Assembly: GCA_003210735.1 (NCBI GenBank)
Contig: QCUM01000003.1
Coordinates: 23,517 to 87,516 of the forward strand
DNA length: 64,000 bases
Direction: 5' to 3'
Source of the DNA: Synechococcus sp. AG-679-D13
GTDB taxonomy: Bacteria; Cyanobacteriota; Cyanobacteriia; PCC-6307; Cyanobiaceae
In this document: positions 17,182-27,200 of the stretch, in pieces
How positions within the stretch are numbered: the stretch's first letter is position 1
How the letters are laid out: every line of letters starts with the position of its first letter
The notes under the pieces: model-generated
Database searches by the model: none
Seen by the model: only the letters and a program-made list of their open reading frames with translations
What the model was told of the DNA's origin: nothing
Position numbers and translations under genes: made by a program

Positions 17182-18341
17182 TCTAACCGTTGAAAGAGCA
17201 ACTGCAGCATTCCATCCCAATCTCCAGGCCGGGGTTGACGAATAAGTTTGAGTGACCTGTACAGCGGTGTTGTACTACGACCGCGTTGCCATCTGCTTGC
17301 TGCAGACCAAGGGAGCATTAGCCAGGCAGGGAAGTCCAAGACACCAGCCAGATGAGCGGCTGCCGTATCCACCGTGAGCAACAGCTGGCAACCAAGCAGA
17401 GCCTCAGCCTGCTCCAAAAAATCAGCACCGTGGGGAACAGCAGAATCTCCAAGCTGCAACGACACCACAACTAGGCCACGAGCTTCTAATGAAGCTTGAA
17501 GGCGTTCACGCACAACCGGCGGCAACGACTTACGCCGATATTCCAGAGCATTAAATGGGTCGTCCTTGTAACGACCCGATTCCCATACCAAGCCAATCGT
17601 TTTGGTTTGAGGGAACACCGCTGAACGTTTTGGCAGCCGCAATACATGTCCTGGCGACAAAGAATCACAACCCAAGAGTGTTGGAAGACTGAGCAGAGAG
17701 CCATGACATGAGTGTTGAAAGGACTTAAACGTGATCTCATCCCGCGAGCGGACTCTCAGGCGATTCCCCAGCCATGCCAGGCCATCCCGCAACAAGTTCA
17801 CCAGTGGCGTTCTGACACAAACAGTGATGTGCTCGACGCGTTGCAACGCAATGGGTAGCCATCGAAGTGCCTGCAAGCTGTCTCCAAAACCCTGCTCATC
17901 CCAGATCAAAACGCTTTTGACCTGTGGCCAGCCTTGCCAATGCGGACAGGGCAAAGCAGCTGTTGGCAGAGCCTCCAATTGGAAGCGATGCTCGGCCAAG
18001 GCCCAGGCTTCTGGCCAAGCTTCCAAACCCATCAGAGCGCGACTGCGACTCCATTGCACTACCGGCGAGGAGCCTCCGGGATCGGCGAGGTAAAAAGCAG
18101 CATCCGCCTGCGAGAACAAGCCCAAATCGATCAGCACCTCGGCCTGCACCCGGTATGCACGTGGATCAACGCAACCTTCGGGCCATGCCTGAGGACGTAC
18201 AGCCCAGCGACTCCAACTGAGCGCATCAGCCAATTGATCCGAACGGCGGAGATATTTGGCCAGATTGCTGAGCGACCCGCCGTTGTCAGGGAACCCCAAT
18301 ACGTCCCTTCGAGCCTGGTGAAGCACGTCAAACCCAGTCAT
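17163..18341 (-). CDS. TPR-like protein with GT-B (GT9/GT41-like) glycosyltransferase domain
   Basis: 392 residues. The N-terminal 120 residues form helical repeats (Asn-Leu-Ala-Lys-Tyr-Leu, then Ala-Glu-Val-Leu-Ile-Asp-Leu-Gly). Then Val-Leu-Ile-Trp-Asp-Glu-Gln-Gly-Phe-Gly-Asp-Ser-Leu-Gln (about 143-156), a hallmark of bacterial TPR proteins related to O-GlcNAc transferases and ADP-heptose transferases. The C-terminal Val-Asp-Thr-Ala-Ala-Ala-His-Leu-Ala-Gly motif (about 327-336) matches the donor-site block of the same group. Possible role: protein or glycan glycosylation linked to the secretion locus. Confidence 0.78.
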   Translation of the reverse strand: MTGFDVLHQARRDVLGFPDNGGSLSNLAKYLRRSDQLADALSWSRWAVRPQAWPEGCVDPRAYRVQAEVLIDLGLFSQADAAFYLADPGGSSPVVQWSRSRALMGLEAWPEAWALAEHRFQLEALPTAALPCPHWQGWPQVKSVLIWDEQGFGDSLQALRWLPIALQRVEHITVCVRTPLVNLLRDGLAWLGNRLRVRSRDEITFKSFQHSCHGSLLSLPTLLGCDSLSPGHVLRLPKRSAVFPQTKTIGLVWESGRYKDDPFNALEYRRKSLPPVVRERLQASLEARGLVVVSLQLGDSAVPHGADFLEQAEALLGCQLLLTVDTAAAHLAGVLDFPAWLMLPWSAASRWQRGRSTTPLYRSLKLIRQPRPGDWDGMLQLLFQRLDQLEAA

Positions 18342-18501
18342 TGCATTGGATCTAGGGATACAAGCAAGATTCGATAGTGGCGAGACCGGTCAGTAACTAC
18401 GCGGATTTTGCGTAACGGCCTTGAAATTGTCCCAATGGATACCGGAGTAATGAAAAGAGCATTTAGGCTCGCCAGGAGCGTCTCTCATCTCCTCGTTAGC
18501 C

Positions 18502-19158
18502 ATGGCAACTCTCGGTCAGGACATTCCTGATATTGAAGTCACACTTCCAGAAGAAGCAGCTGACAGCATTGAAATCGTTGAGCTTGATTCAGGCATTGAG
18601 GTTGCCGTCACCAAGAAAGTTTCCGACGTTAAAGTCACTTCCGAAACCGGTTCTACAACAGCTGTTGTAGGAAAAAAAGTTGCCACATCAACTTTCACAG
18701 CCAAAACAGAAAAGGGTGATTCCTCAACTGTTGCTTTCAATACAACCAAAATTAATGAAAGTGACATTGTTGTCAAAGGTAAAGGTGATGGCGTCGTAAA
18801 CGTCAACACTGGTCGCTTCAACAACAGCAGCGTCACTTTTAAGAAAAAATCTGCTGACTCTGTTCAATTCAATAACGGAGTTGAAGTTCGGAACGCCAGC
18901 ATTGATGGCGGCAAGGGTGCCGATACCATCACCTTTAAGGAAAATTCTATTATTAAGGGTAGAAACGAAATCACCCTTGGCAAAGGTAGAGACGTTCTTG
19001 AGCTTCCTGCCAACAAAATTGGCAAAGGCTCAATTGTTGTTACTGATTTGTCTAAGAAGGACACCATCAAAATTGGTGATGATTCCTTCAGTGGCAAAGA
19101 TATTCTTAATGGTGAAGTCGAACTACCCAGCTACATCGAAATCCAAGGTCTCGACTGA
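18502..19158 (+). CDS. short RTX-like / beta-roll protein, candidate type I secretion substrate
   Basis: 218 residues, acidic, Thr/Ser/Val-rich, no Cys and no classical signal peptide. Alternating short beta-strands carry two RTX-like motifs, GGKGADTITF (about 138-147) and LGKGRDVLEL (about 158-167). The C-terminus (Gly-Asp-Asp-Ser-Phe ... Glu-Ile-Gln-Gly-Leu-Asp) resembles the end of cyanobacterial RTX secretion domains. A strong terminator follows 22 bases after the stop, so it is its own transcription unit. It may be a small adhesin or surface protein exported by the transporter at 9354; this is inferred from absence of a signal peptide, composition and location. Confidence 0.65.
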   Translation: MATLGQDIPDIEVTLPEEAADSIEIVELDSGIEVAVTKKVSDVKVTSETGSTTAVVGKKVATSTFTAKTEKGDSSTVAFNTTKINESDIVVKGKGDGVVNVNTGRFNNSSVTFKKKSADSVQFNNGVEVRNASIDGGKGADTITFKENSIIKGRNEITLGKGRDVLELPANKIGKGSIVVTDLSKKDTIKIGDDSFSGKDILNGEVELPSYIEIQGLD

Positions 19159-19179
19159 GCCCTTACAGCTTCAATTTTT

Positions 19180-19207
19180 AAGCCCCTCTCGAGGGGCTTT
19201 TTTTTTT
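19180..19207 (+). terminator. rho-independent terminator
   Basis: A GC-rich inverted repeat (AGCCCCTC / GAGGGGCT) runs directly into a run of ten T. It ends transcription of the RTX-like gene, 22 bases after its stop, and separates it from purB. Confidence 0.92.
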
Positions 19208-19255
19208 GGCGACCCTTCTTTATAGAGTCTTGAGGTAATTCAACCGAGCGAGCCG

Positions 19256-20551
19256 GTGATTGAGCGCTATACCCTCCCTGAGATGGGGGCCATCTGGAGT
19301 GAGAAGGCCAAGTTCCAAAGCTGGCTGGATGTGGAGATTGCAGCCACCGAAGCGAATTGCCGGCTAGGACGCGTACCCCAGGAGGCTCTGGACACGATCA
19401 AAACCAAGGCCCATTTCGAGGTTGAACGCATCCTCGAAATCGAAGCGGAAGTGCGCCACGACGTGATCGCCTTTCTCACCAACCTGAATGAATATGTGGG
19501 CGATGCCGGTCGTCACATCCATGTGGGCATGACCAGCAGCGATGTTCTCGATACAGGCCTGGCCCTGCAGCTCAAGCGTTCCGTCGCCTTGCTGCGGACC
19601 GAACTGGATCACCTCACCGATGCTTTAAGGGACCTGGCTCGCAAGCACAAGGGCACCGAGATGATCGGCCGCTCCCATGCCATTCATGGCGAACCGATCA
19701 CCTTCGGATTCAAGATCGCCGGCTGGCTGGCGGAAGCGGAGCGCAACCGCAGCCGGCTGCAGAGGCTGGAAGAGGACGTGGCCGTTGGGCAGATCAGCGG
19801 TGCCATGGGCACCTATGCCAACACTGATCCCCAGGTGGAGGCGATCAGTTGCGACATCCTCGGCCTGACGCCCGACACCGCCAGCACCCAGGTGATCTCC
19901 CGGGATCGCCATGCCGATTACGTTCAGACGCTGGCCCTCGTTGCTGCCTCCTTGGATCGCTTTGCAACGGAGATTCGCAATCTGCAGCGCACCGATGTTC
20001 TGGAGGTGGAGGAGAACTTCGCCAAGGGGCAGAAGGGCAGCTCAGCCATGCCCCATAAACGCAATCCAATCCGCAGCGAGCGGATCAGCGGTCTGGCCCG
20101 GGTGCTGCGTAGCTACGTGGTGGCAGCTCTGGAAAACGTGGCGCTGTGGCATGAACGGGACATCAGCCACAGCTCTACGGAACGAATGATGCTTCCGGAT
20201 TGCTCTGTCACCTTGCACTTCATGCTGCGAGAGATGACCAGCGTGGTGAAGGGGCTTGGGGTCTACCCCAACAACATGCGGCGCAACATGAACGTCTATG
20301 GCGGTGTGGTGTTCAGCCAACGGGTGCTGCTGGCCCTTGTCGGCACTGGCATGAGCCGTGAAGAGGCCTACAAAATTGTGCAGCGCAACGCCCATACCGC
20401 CTGGAATACCGAAGGAGGGAACTTCCGCGCCAACCTCGAGGCCGATGACGATGTCACCAGTCGGCTCAGTGCGGCAGAGCTCACCGAATGCTTCAGCACG
20501 GAATTGCACCAAGCCAATCTGGGCGTGATCTGGGAGCGGCTGGGCATTTGA
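19256..20551 (+). CDS. purB: adenylosuccinate lyase
   Basis: 431 residues, GTG start. Fumarase/aspartase superfamily signature SSAMPHKRNPI (about 261-271), plus the Gly-Met-Thr-Ser-Ser-Asp-Val-Leu-Asp-Thr block near 91 and Arg-Ser-His-Ala-Ile-His-Gly-Glu-Pro-Ile near 140. It cleaves SAICAR to AICAR and adenylosuccinate to AMP in purine synthesis. It is a conserved backbone gene sitting between two surface loci, so the accessory region is not one uninterrupted island. It is convergent with the export gene, with a hairpin between. Confidence 0.97.
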   Translation: MIERYTLPEMGAIWSEKAKFQSWLDVEIAATEANCRLGRVPQEALDTIKTKAHFEVERILEIEAEVRHDVIAFLTNLNEYVGDAGRHIHVGMTSSDVLDTGLALQLKRSVALLRTELDHLTDALRDLARKHKGTEMIGRSHAIHGEPITFGFKIAGWLAEAERNRSRLQRLEEDVAVGQISGAMGTYANTDPQVEAISCDILGLTPDTASTQVISRDRHADYVQTLALVAASLDRFATEIRNLQRTDVLEVEENFAKGQKGSSAMPHKRNPIRSERISGLARVLRSYVVAALENVALWHERDISHSSTERMMLPDCSVTLHFMLREMTSVVKGLGVYPNNMRRNMNVYGGVVFSQRVLLALVGTGMSREEAYKIVQRNAHTAWNTEGGNFRANLEADDDVTSRLSAAELTECFSTELHQANLGVIWERLGI

Positions 20552-20555
20552 GACT

Positions 20556-20581
20556 TTGAAGGGGGCAAAATCCCCCTTCAA
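20556..20581. terminator. hairpin between convergent genes, likely bidirectional terminator
   Basis: Perfect inverted repeat TTGAAGGGGG / CCCCCTTCAA around a 6-base loop, placed between the purB stop and the stop of the polysaccharide export gene. It lacks a clear T-run on either strand, so it is called from stem strength and position. Confidence 0.65.
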
Positions 20582-20585
20582 TGCT

Positions 20586-21683
20586 TCAATTCGCCAAGCC
20601 GGTGGGCAGGCCCAGGATGCGGAAAATCGACGCTGCATTCACAATCGGCGTCAGCGGTGAGAACGCATCGGTCAGTCCATCGGTGACCTTCGCCAGTGCG
20701 GTTCGGTTCACAACCACCACATCCCCCTGGCGCAGAGGTGGATTGGTCGGGCTGCTGAGCACCGCCTTGGGATCAAAGCTCATCTCAGTGACAGAAGACT
20801 TGCCGTTGCCATCCACGCGGATCAACTCCACGGTGTTCTCACTTCCGCGACGGGTGATGCCTCCCGAAGCGAGGACCGCCTGGGAAAGAGGAGCATTCGA
20901 GGGAACCTGCTGAACCCCTGGGCGAGACACCTCACCAATCACGTTGACCTTGATCGTGTCTGGGGCGAAGTTCGATGCAGCGGTTGTGATCAGGTCAGCG
21001 TTATTGGCACCCACGCTTTGATGAACTCGGATGCTGTCACCGTCGTAAATCAACGGGTTGGGAGCGTGCCCCCCCTCACGAAGCACCGACAGGTAATCGA
21101 ACCGATACGTACGCGAACGCCCCCCTGGCGTCATGGCTGGCCGCAGCACTTCGATCTGAGATAAATCTCCACTGGCTGTCACGCCACCTGCTTTCTGAAC
21201 CACATCCACCAACGTTGGCCAGCCCGTGGCTGTCGTGCTGGGAAGGCTGAACACTCCGGGGCGTTCCACCTGACCGGTGACCGTGACCTTGACCGGCCTG
21301 GATGCCTCAAGATCGAGATAAACAAGAGGTCGTCTCAAAAACTTTTCGTACCTGGCAGTGATCCGCAGACGCGCCTGCTCCAGGGTCAGACCCCAGACAT
21401 CCACGGTGCCGATGCGCGGCAGATTGATGGTGCCGTCACTGAGCACCTCCACCTTGGCCTGATAGCCCTCCATCTTGAAGACCGACATCGCCAGGCGGTC
21501 GCCAGGGCCGAGTCGGTAGCGCACAGCATCACGTCCTACAGATCCAAGACTGGAAGCCGCCGCAATCGGCGCTGCTGCGACTGGTGGAGCCGCTGCCACC
21601 GCAACAAAACCGGCCACCAGAGCTGCGCACCCAGCCATGTACCGGCCTTGAAGGGGGAACGAAGCACGAAGGGTGGCGGTCAT
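20586..21683 (-). CDS. polysaccharide export protein (Wza-like, Poly_export plus SLBB domains)
   Basis: 365 residues from the ATG at 21683; an upstream in-frame extension is rejected because it lacks protein-like composition and the ATG is followed by a proper Sec signal (hydrophobic Ala/Val stretch, about 15-40). The Poly_export domain starts YRLGPGDRLAMSVF (about 55-68) with GTINLPRIG, and two SLBB-type units follow (VTGQVERPGVFSL and VIGEVSRPGVQQVP). No lipobox Cys is visible, unlike E. coli Wza. It would form the outer-membrane or periplasmic export channel for the capsule encoded on the other side. Confidence 0.9.
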   Translation of the reverse strand: MTATLRASFPLQGRYMAGCAALVAGFVAVAAAPPVAAAPIAAASSLGSVGRDAVRYRLGPGDRLAMSVFKMEGYQAKVEVLSDGTINLPRIGTVDVWGLTLEQARLRITARYEKFLRRPLVYLDLEASRPVKVTVTGQVERPGVFSLPSTTATGWPTLVDVVQKAGGVTASGDLSQIEVLRPAMTPGGRSRTYRFDYLSVLREGGHAPNPLIYDGDSIRVHQSVGANNADLITTAASNFAPDTIKVNVIGEVSRPGVQQVPSNAPLSQAVLASGGITRRGSENTVELIRVDGNGKSSVTEMSFDPKAVLSSPTNPPLRQGDVVVVNRTALAKVTDGLTDAFSPLTPIVNAASIFRILGLPTGLAN

Positions 21684-21737
21684 AACAGCATCCGAAACAA
21701 ATCGGAGCACGAAGAGCGGCCTTAATCTTCCCTCAAA

Positions 21738-22670
21738 ATGAGACGGTTTGGAATAACAATGACGCTGTCTGGTCCGTCCATCCCGATCGCGATGGCCGAA
21801 GCCACCGACACCCGTCTGCTGGCCATCGACGAACTGGACCTGCACCTGCTGGCAGGAAGCAAGTTCGACGCTGTGGCCGACTCCGTTGGTCGGCTGAGGG
21901 AAGCCACATACCGCCAGCAACTGTCGGGTTCCGGCGACGAACGCGACCTCGACGGGCGCGATGCCCACTACGACCACCTTCTGCTGGTGGAACGCAAAAG
22001 CGGATCCTTAGCCGGCGCAGCACGCCTTCAGTTCATACCAGCCGGGTCCACCGAACTCCCCGGCCGAGAAGGGTCCTACCTGGAGCATGTGTATCCCGGA
22101 ATCAAAGCTCAGCTCGCCGCCCAGCAAAACCATCTGGAGATCGGTCGTGTCGCCCTGGCGCAGCGCTTCCAGCGGCAGCCTCATTCCCTGATGGCCCTGT
22201 TCCGTGGGGGAATCCTGTTGGCAGCACTCAGTGGTTATGACCTGCTGCACGGTTTGGTGTCTTACAACCATTTCGCCCAGAGCGATGCCGTGAACACCGC
22301 TTTTCTCACAGCGATGATGCGCCCCCCCTACAGGCGCCAGGGCGTGGATCTGCCTGTTCCAAGACATCCCATCGCAGACATCGCACCGGATGACAATCCT
22401 CACCCCAGCGGCAATATCCAGGCCCTGGAGCAGGAGATCCGGCGCCGCCACTCGGAAGACTTTCGCCTTCCGGTCCTGCTGCGTCAGTACTTCAACCTGA
22501 TGGAAGCCAAGGTTTGCGACTTATCCCTGGCGCGCGACTTCAATCAGATCACTGAAATTCTGATGGCCGCCAATCTCCGCGACCTTCCCCCGGAACGGTT
22601 GGCACTGTTCATCGATCTTCCCCATCAACCGCTCTACCAACAGTTCAGCTGGTACCGCGGCAAGAAATGA
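21738..22670 (+). CDS. GNAT-fold N-acyltransferase (OlsB/hemolysin-like family)
   Basis: 310 residues; in-frame ATGs at 21738, 21759 and 21792 are all possible starts. Features of the acyl-ACP-dependent N-acyltransferase group: Leu-Arg-Glu-Ala-Thr-Tyr-Arg near residue 53, HYDHLLLVERKSG (about 76-88), LEIGRVALAQRFQRQP (about 133-148) and a Gly-Gly-Ile-Leu-Leu-Ala-Ala-Leu helix. Known relatives transfer a 3-hydroxyacyl chain from ACP to an amino acid. The next two genes encode an ACP and a ketosynthase, so a dedicated acyl supply is plausible. The amine acceptor is unknown. Confidence 0.68.
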   Translation: MRRFGITMTLSGPSIPIAMAEATDTRLLAIDELDLHLLAGSKFDAVADSVGRLREATYRQQLSGSGDERDLDGRDAHYDHLLLVERKSGSLAGAARLQFIPAGSTELPGREGSYLEHVYPGIKAQLAAQQNHLEIGRVALAQRFQRQPHSLMALFRGGILLAALSGYDLLHGLVSYNHFAQSDAVNTAFLTAMMRPPYRRQGVDLPVPRHPIADIAPDDNPHPSGNIQALEQEIRRRHSEDFRLPVLLRQYFNLMEAKVCDLSLARDFNQITEILMAANLRDLPPERLALFIDLPHQPLYQQFSWYRGKK

Positions 22671-22716
22671 CCCCTCCGACGCTGGTACTTTGACCTGACG
22701 ACAGAGGACTGACGCG

Positions 22717-22998
22717 TTGGGAGAAAGTTTCCCTGATAAGCAGGAGCTGCAGGGACGCTTGATCGAGATCCTGCATCGCATCTCTGGGGCTGATCCTGCA
22801 TCGATTACGCCGGAAGCCCGCCTGATGGAAGACGTTGGTATTGATTCTCTTGGCTTCTATGAAATCTTGATCGAAGCCGACACCAGCTTTGGAATCCGCA
22901 TCCGCGAAGAAGAGCTGCTGAAATTCCGCACCGTTGGTGATGTGCAGAACCATCTGGAGCAACTGAGTCTTCAGCGATCCCATGCCGATCAGGCCTGA
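22717..22998 (+). CDS. acyl carrier protein
   Basis: 93 residues from a TTG start preceded at normal distance by a GAGG ribosome-binding site. The phosphopantetheine site Gly-Ile-Asp-Ser-Leu-Gly-Phe (about 42-48) is intact within a four-helix ACP pattern. It differs from the housekeeping AcpP in its Phe after the Ser-Leu-Gly and in its basic C-terminal tail. It overlaps the downstream ketosynthase by 17 bases and follows the acyltransferase by 46 bases, so it is probably a dedicated carrier for this lipid or surface pathway. Confidence 0.88.
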   Translation: MGESFPDKQELQGRLIEILHRISGADPASITPEARLMEDVGIDSLGFYEILIEADTSFGIRIREEELLKFRTVGDVQNHLEQLSLQRSHADQA

Positions 22999-24247
22999 TC
23001 CCAGTGCCGTTGTTGGCTGGGGTTCCGTCACCCCGCTGGGTGGGGATCCAGACAGCACCTGGCAAGCGTTTCGCGATGGCCGGAGCGGCATTCAATCGCT
23101 GAAGGACGACTGGTCGCTTGATCTTCCTGTCCGCATTGGTGGACGGGTGTCCCCATCAGCTCTCGAAAGCCTCTCACCGTTGCTCCGGCGGCGATCCGAT
23201 CGCTGCGCTCAATTGGCTTTGGTGGCGGCCAGACAAGCCTGGACGATGGCGTCTTCACTGGCGGACGGCATCCATCCCAGCCGTGTTGCTGTGGTTCTGG
23301 GCACCGGCATCGGCGGCCTTTCCACGATGCACGAGCAGCACCTGCAGCTGACTGAGGGTGGCCCGGACCGGGTCAATCCCCTGACGGTACCCATGCTGAT
23401 CCCGGATGCACCGGCCGGGCAGGTCGCGATTGATCTGGGCATTCAAGGTGGTGCACACACACCGGTTTCAGCCTGCGCTTCGGGCGCCGAGGCACTGATG
23501 CTGGGGCAGATGCTGCTGAATGACGATCGAGCCGATCTGGTGTTGGCCGGTGGTGCGGAAGCCCCGGTGAACCGCCTTGGTTTGGTGGGCTTCTCAGCCA
23601 TGCGAGCTCTGTCCAGCCGCAACGACGCTCCGAAGGAAGCGTCCCGCCCCTATGGAGCCGATCGGGATGGTTTTGTGCTGTCGGAAGGGGCTGGAATGAT
23701 TGCCCTGATGCGCAGCAGTGATACGCCACCCTCTGCCGTGAAGGGATGGCTTCTGGCCAGCGGCAGCAGCAGTGATGCCCACCACATTGTTGCCCCGGAG
23801 CCCCAAGGCCTTCAGGCCAGCAAAGCGATTGATGACGCCCTGCGCAGGGCCGACATCAGCCCCAGCGATCTCTGCGCGATTCAGGCCCACGCAACGGGCA
23901 CACGGCTGGGTGATCTGGCCGAAGTCAGAGCGTTGCGTCGCAGCCTGGGCAAGACGGTGGACCTGCTCCCCGTCTGTGCTCCGAAAGGACAGCTGGGCCA
24001 TCTGCTCGGGGGAGCTGGAGCCGTGGAAACGATCCTCGCCCTGCAATGGTTGCGCGATGGAGTCGTCCCCCAAAGCGTGAACGCCGATCCACTGGATCAA
24101 GAGGTGAATCTTGCCGTCACCGTGAAAGGCCCCGTCGAGCTGAATTCAGAGCCCACATCACGACTGCTGTTGAAAAACGCCTTCGGATTCGGCGGTCACA
24201 ACATCAGCCTTGTGCTTGCCGGTAGTAAGACTGAACCGCCCGGCTGA
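22982..24247 (+). CDS. beta-ketoacyl-ACP synthase (KAS II / FabF-like)
   Basis: 421 residues with the thiolase-fold triad: nucleophile Cys in SACASGAEAL (about 162-171), His in AIQAHATGTRLGD (about 299-311) and His in Lys-Gly-Gln-Leu-Gly-His-Leu-Leu-Gly-Gly (about 334-343). The family norm His-Gly-Thr is changed to His-Ala-Thr, so this is a divergent FabF paralog rather than the housekeeping enzyme. It elongates acyl chains on ACP, presumably the ACP encoded just upstream. Its 3' end overlaps the convergent KpsC-KpsS fusion by 44 bases. Confidence 0.88.
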   Translation: MPIRPDPSAVVGWGSVTPLGGDPDSTWQAFRDGRSGIQSLKDDWSLDLPVRIGGRVSPSALESLSPLLRRRSDRCAQLALVAARQAWTMASSLADGIHPSRVAVVLGTGIGGLSTMHEQHLQLTEGGPDRVNPLTVPMLIPDAPAGQVAIDLGIQGGAHTPVSACASGAEALMLGQMLLNDDRADLVLAGGAEAPVNRLGLVGFSAMRALSSRNDAPKEASRPYGADRDGFVLSEGAGMIALMRSSDTPPSAVKGWLLASGSSSDAHHIVAPEPQGLQASKAIDDALRRADISPSDLCAIQAHATGTRLGDLAEVRALRRSLGKTVDLLPVCAPKGQLGHLLGGAGAVETILALQWLRDGVVPQSVNADPLDQEVNLAVTVKGPVELNSEPTSRLLLKNAFGFGGHNISLVLAGSKTEPPG

Positions 24248-27200
24248 ATCCCTGCCGGTCTCGGGGATCCTCCGGGAGCTGCAGGTCTGCGGAGCGGCCG
24301 CGCCTGCAGTGAATCGTCCCTTGCGGAGACGTCAAACGGCTGAACAGAAGCGCCAGAGGTTTGTAGCGCGCTCCCACAGCACCGTTCAAGCCGTCGTATC
24401 GGAACACCCAGGGCACAACGACACCCTTGTAATGCTGGGCCAGCATCCAAGCGCTGGGGGACACCCGCTCCTCGATCGGCGTCACCAGTGAGCCATTGGG
24501 AGCCAGCATGATTTGGCCGTGATCCCGCAGCAGCGTCGACGCCTGAAGCATGCCTTCCATGCGTGAACTCGTCTCGCGGTGGTCCAACACCGCAGATCCA
24601 GCGTTTCGGGCAGCGGCTGCATAACCGGGCAACACCCATTTCAGATGCAACTGAGCCGTGGTCATCCCCGGCAGCTGCAGCACCCCTTGAATCACCAAGC
24701 CATCGCAGGGGCTGCGATGGTTGAAGATGTGCACTAAAGGGATGCCAGATGGTTCACTCGGCTGACTGTCGTCGACCACCACCTGAATCCCCAGGGCACG
24801 AAGGGCTACCGCTGAAGCCCAGATCATCAGCCGTGCGGCCCAGTCGGGCCTGCGAAGCAAAATCGCAGGCAACTGCAGGCCATACAGCAGAAAACCAAGA
24901 ACGGCCCAGGCCGACCGCGCCATCACCCTCCCCGGCAGCGCCAGCCAAGAGTCAGAGCGTTGCTTTTTCAGATGGTGCAGCTGCGGCTGTGGCTCCAGCT
25001 GGCGGGCCTCTGGTCCGATCGGGAAGGTCGTGCGGAAGGGGAAGTCTCCATCGAAATTGCCATTCACCTGGGTGGTCATCACCAGGTGGTGATAGAAGCG
25101 CCAAAACAAGGGCCGCTCACTGGGTTGCGGGTTCCGCCAGAAGGCATCCAAGGGCTTCTGGTCTGTCAGACCCTCAAGGTTGTAAAAGGTGTTGCCCATG
25201 GTTTTCGTGGGCACAGCGTGGAACAGAGCCTGCAGTCCCACCGTGCTGTTCACGGTGATCACCCCACGACAGGTGCGCAGAAAACGGCTCAGAGGGCCGT
25301 CGTGGATGTAATGCACCCGGCCATCGACGCCATAGCGATCCGCCAGCAGCGAAATCAGCTGGCCGTAATTGTTGTATCCACGATCACGGGGATGGTGCTT
25401 GAACGCCAGATGGTCTGAGCCATGAGCATGGGCGGCAAAGGAACGAATCACGTCTTCAATGAAGTCATGCATGCCGCGATAGGGCGATCCCAGCTGAATC
25501 TGGGAATCGCTTGAAACCTGAAGCACCGCCAGGAAAAACGACAGATGCTCCAGCAGCCGACGCTTGAGCGCCCGCTCCTGCCAGCGGTACAGCCAGTAAC
25601 GCCAACTTCCCCGAAGCTGACACCAGAGAAAGCGCGGGGTGGGCTGCAGCTTGTGCTCCCCTTCGATGATCGGATAGCGGGTGAAGGCGTGCTGAATGAA
25701 GGTGGGTGCCTTCCAGGCTTTGCGCCAACGCCAGCCTGGATCGAGCACGATCGAGGGCGGAAGCTGATCAATGGCCGGCAGTGCGCGGTAGAACTCCGCA
25801 GGCTGATTGAGATTGGAGCGGGCATTCACCCGATCCCGCTCGAGGGTGACGTAATTCGGGCGCAGATATCCCAGCTCGAACACCCAGGCCTCAATGCCGA
25901 GGGCTTGGGCCTCTTCGATCGCGATCCGGTGGGGAATGATGAAATCCCCATACATAAAGATGTGCCGAATGCCGCGCTCCTGCAGCAATTGGCGAAGAAA
26001 CGGTCGCCAGTCCTGCATCGGCTGTTGGAACGGCACACAGATCTCTGAGGCGAAGCCAAATTCCCGCAGCGGGAAACTCACCTTGGTGACGGGGATTCCG
26101 CAACCCTGCAAATAACGGCTGAAACGGGCAAAAAACAGCCCGATAGGTCCCATCAGCAGCAGGACTGGTCCCTCAATACGCACCTGTACCAGCGCCGGCG
26201 CCCGTCCCCTGCCCAAATCGCTGATCAGCACTGAGTTGATCCTGGCACGCCCTAGCGGTGTCGCAGCCGGCCCCAATGGCGGAACAGCGCCTGAACCGGA
26301 CTGCGCCTGGCGGGGGGGGGCCTGACGCCAGGCCAACAGGTCATCGATGGCCTGCTCAGGCGTGATGAACCAGCCGCTGTGGCGGCTGACATAGCGGGGG
26401 TAATCGATAAGAGCCCCATGCACCAGGCCATCGAGTGACAACGCCCGACCCCGGCGCGAACAAGAGTGCCGGTCCTGCGTGAGGCCCCAGCCTGCATAAA
26501 ACGGAAGCCCCCAGCAGTGCACCTCCACTCGCCGCAACAGTGCTTCAAACCCCGCCAACGATGTGAGCACATGCAGAGCATCCACCTGGGCGAACAACGC
26601 CGAGATGGAACCCTCCGTGATCACCCGATCGCAGAACGCATCCGCCTGCTGCTCACCCGCACCGGAGCGACAAAGCCCGGCCACCACGTCGGGATGGGGT
26701 TTGTAGACGAGGAAAGCGTCCGGCTCCGCCCTGCGAACGGCCTTTAACAGCGCCATGTTGCTCTTCAATCCAGGCGCACCGAATCGGATCGAGGCATCCG
26801 TCTCCACCTGGCCCACTACCAAAACCACACGGCCGGCTGATGCTGGCCGCTGCCAGGACGGTCCCCACAGGTTGTATTTGGTGAGCGCCTCGCTCACCAA
26901 CCGATGCCGCAGCGCATCAGCACGCTGCAACTGCGCCTCGCTCCACTGCGATTGCGCCAACAACGTTTCCAGATCACTGGGGGCCGTGGCGTCGTAATAC
27001 ATCCCCGTGCGATCCACCACCCATGAGATCGGATCGATCAGATCAGCGCCCAGCCCAACCGAGCGCAGGAAGCCGTCCTCAATCCGCAACACCGGCAGTT
27101 GCCGTTGCTTGGCCTTCCGCAGCAGCCGCGGCCGTGCCCGACGGCCCCATACGGCGACCGCTTCAGTCCGACGGCCCGGCAAAGACAGTGCCCAACGACA

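Noticed and set aside
20586..21977. N-terminal extension of the Wza-like protein to 463 residues
   Set aside because: The extra residues look like shadow of the divergent GNAT gene; the ATG at 21683 precedes a proper signal peptide.
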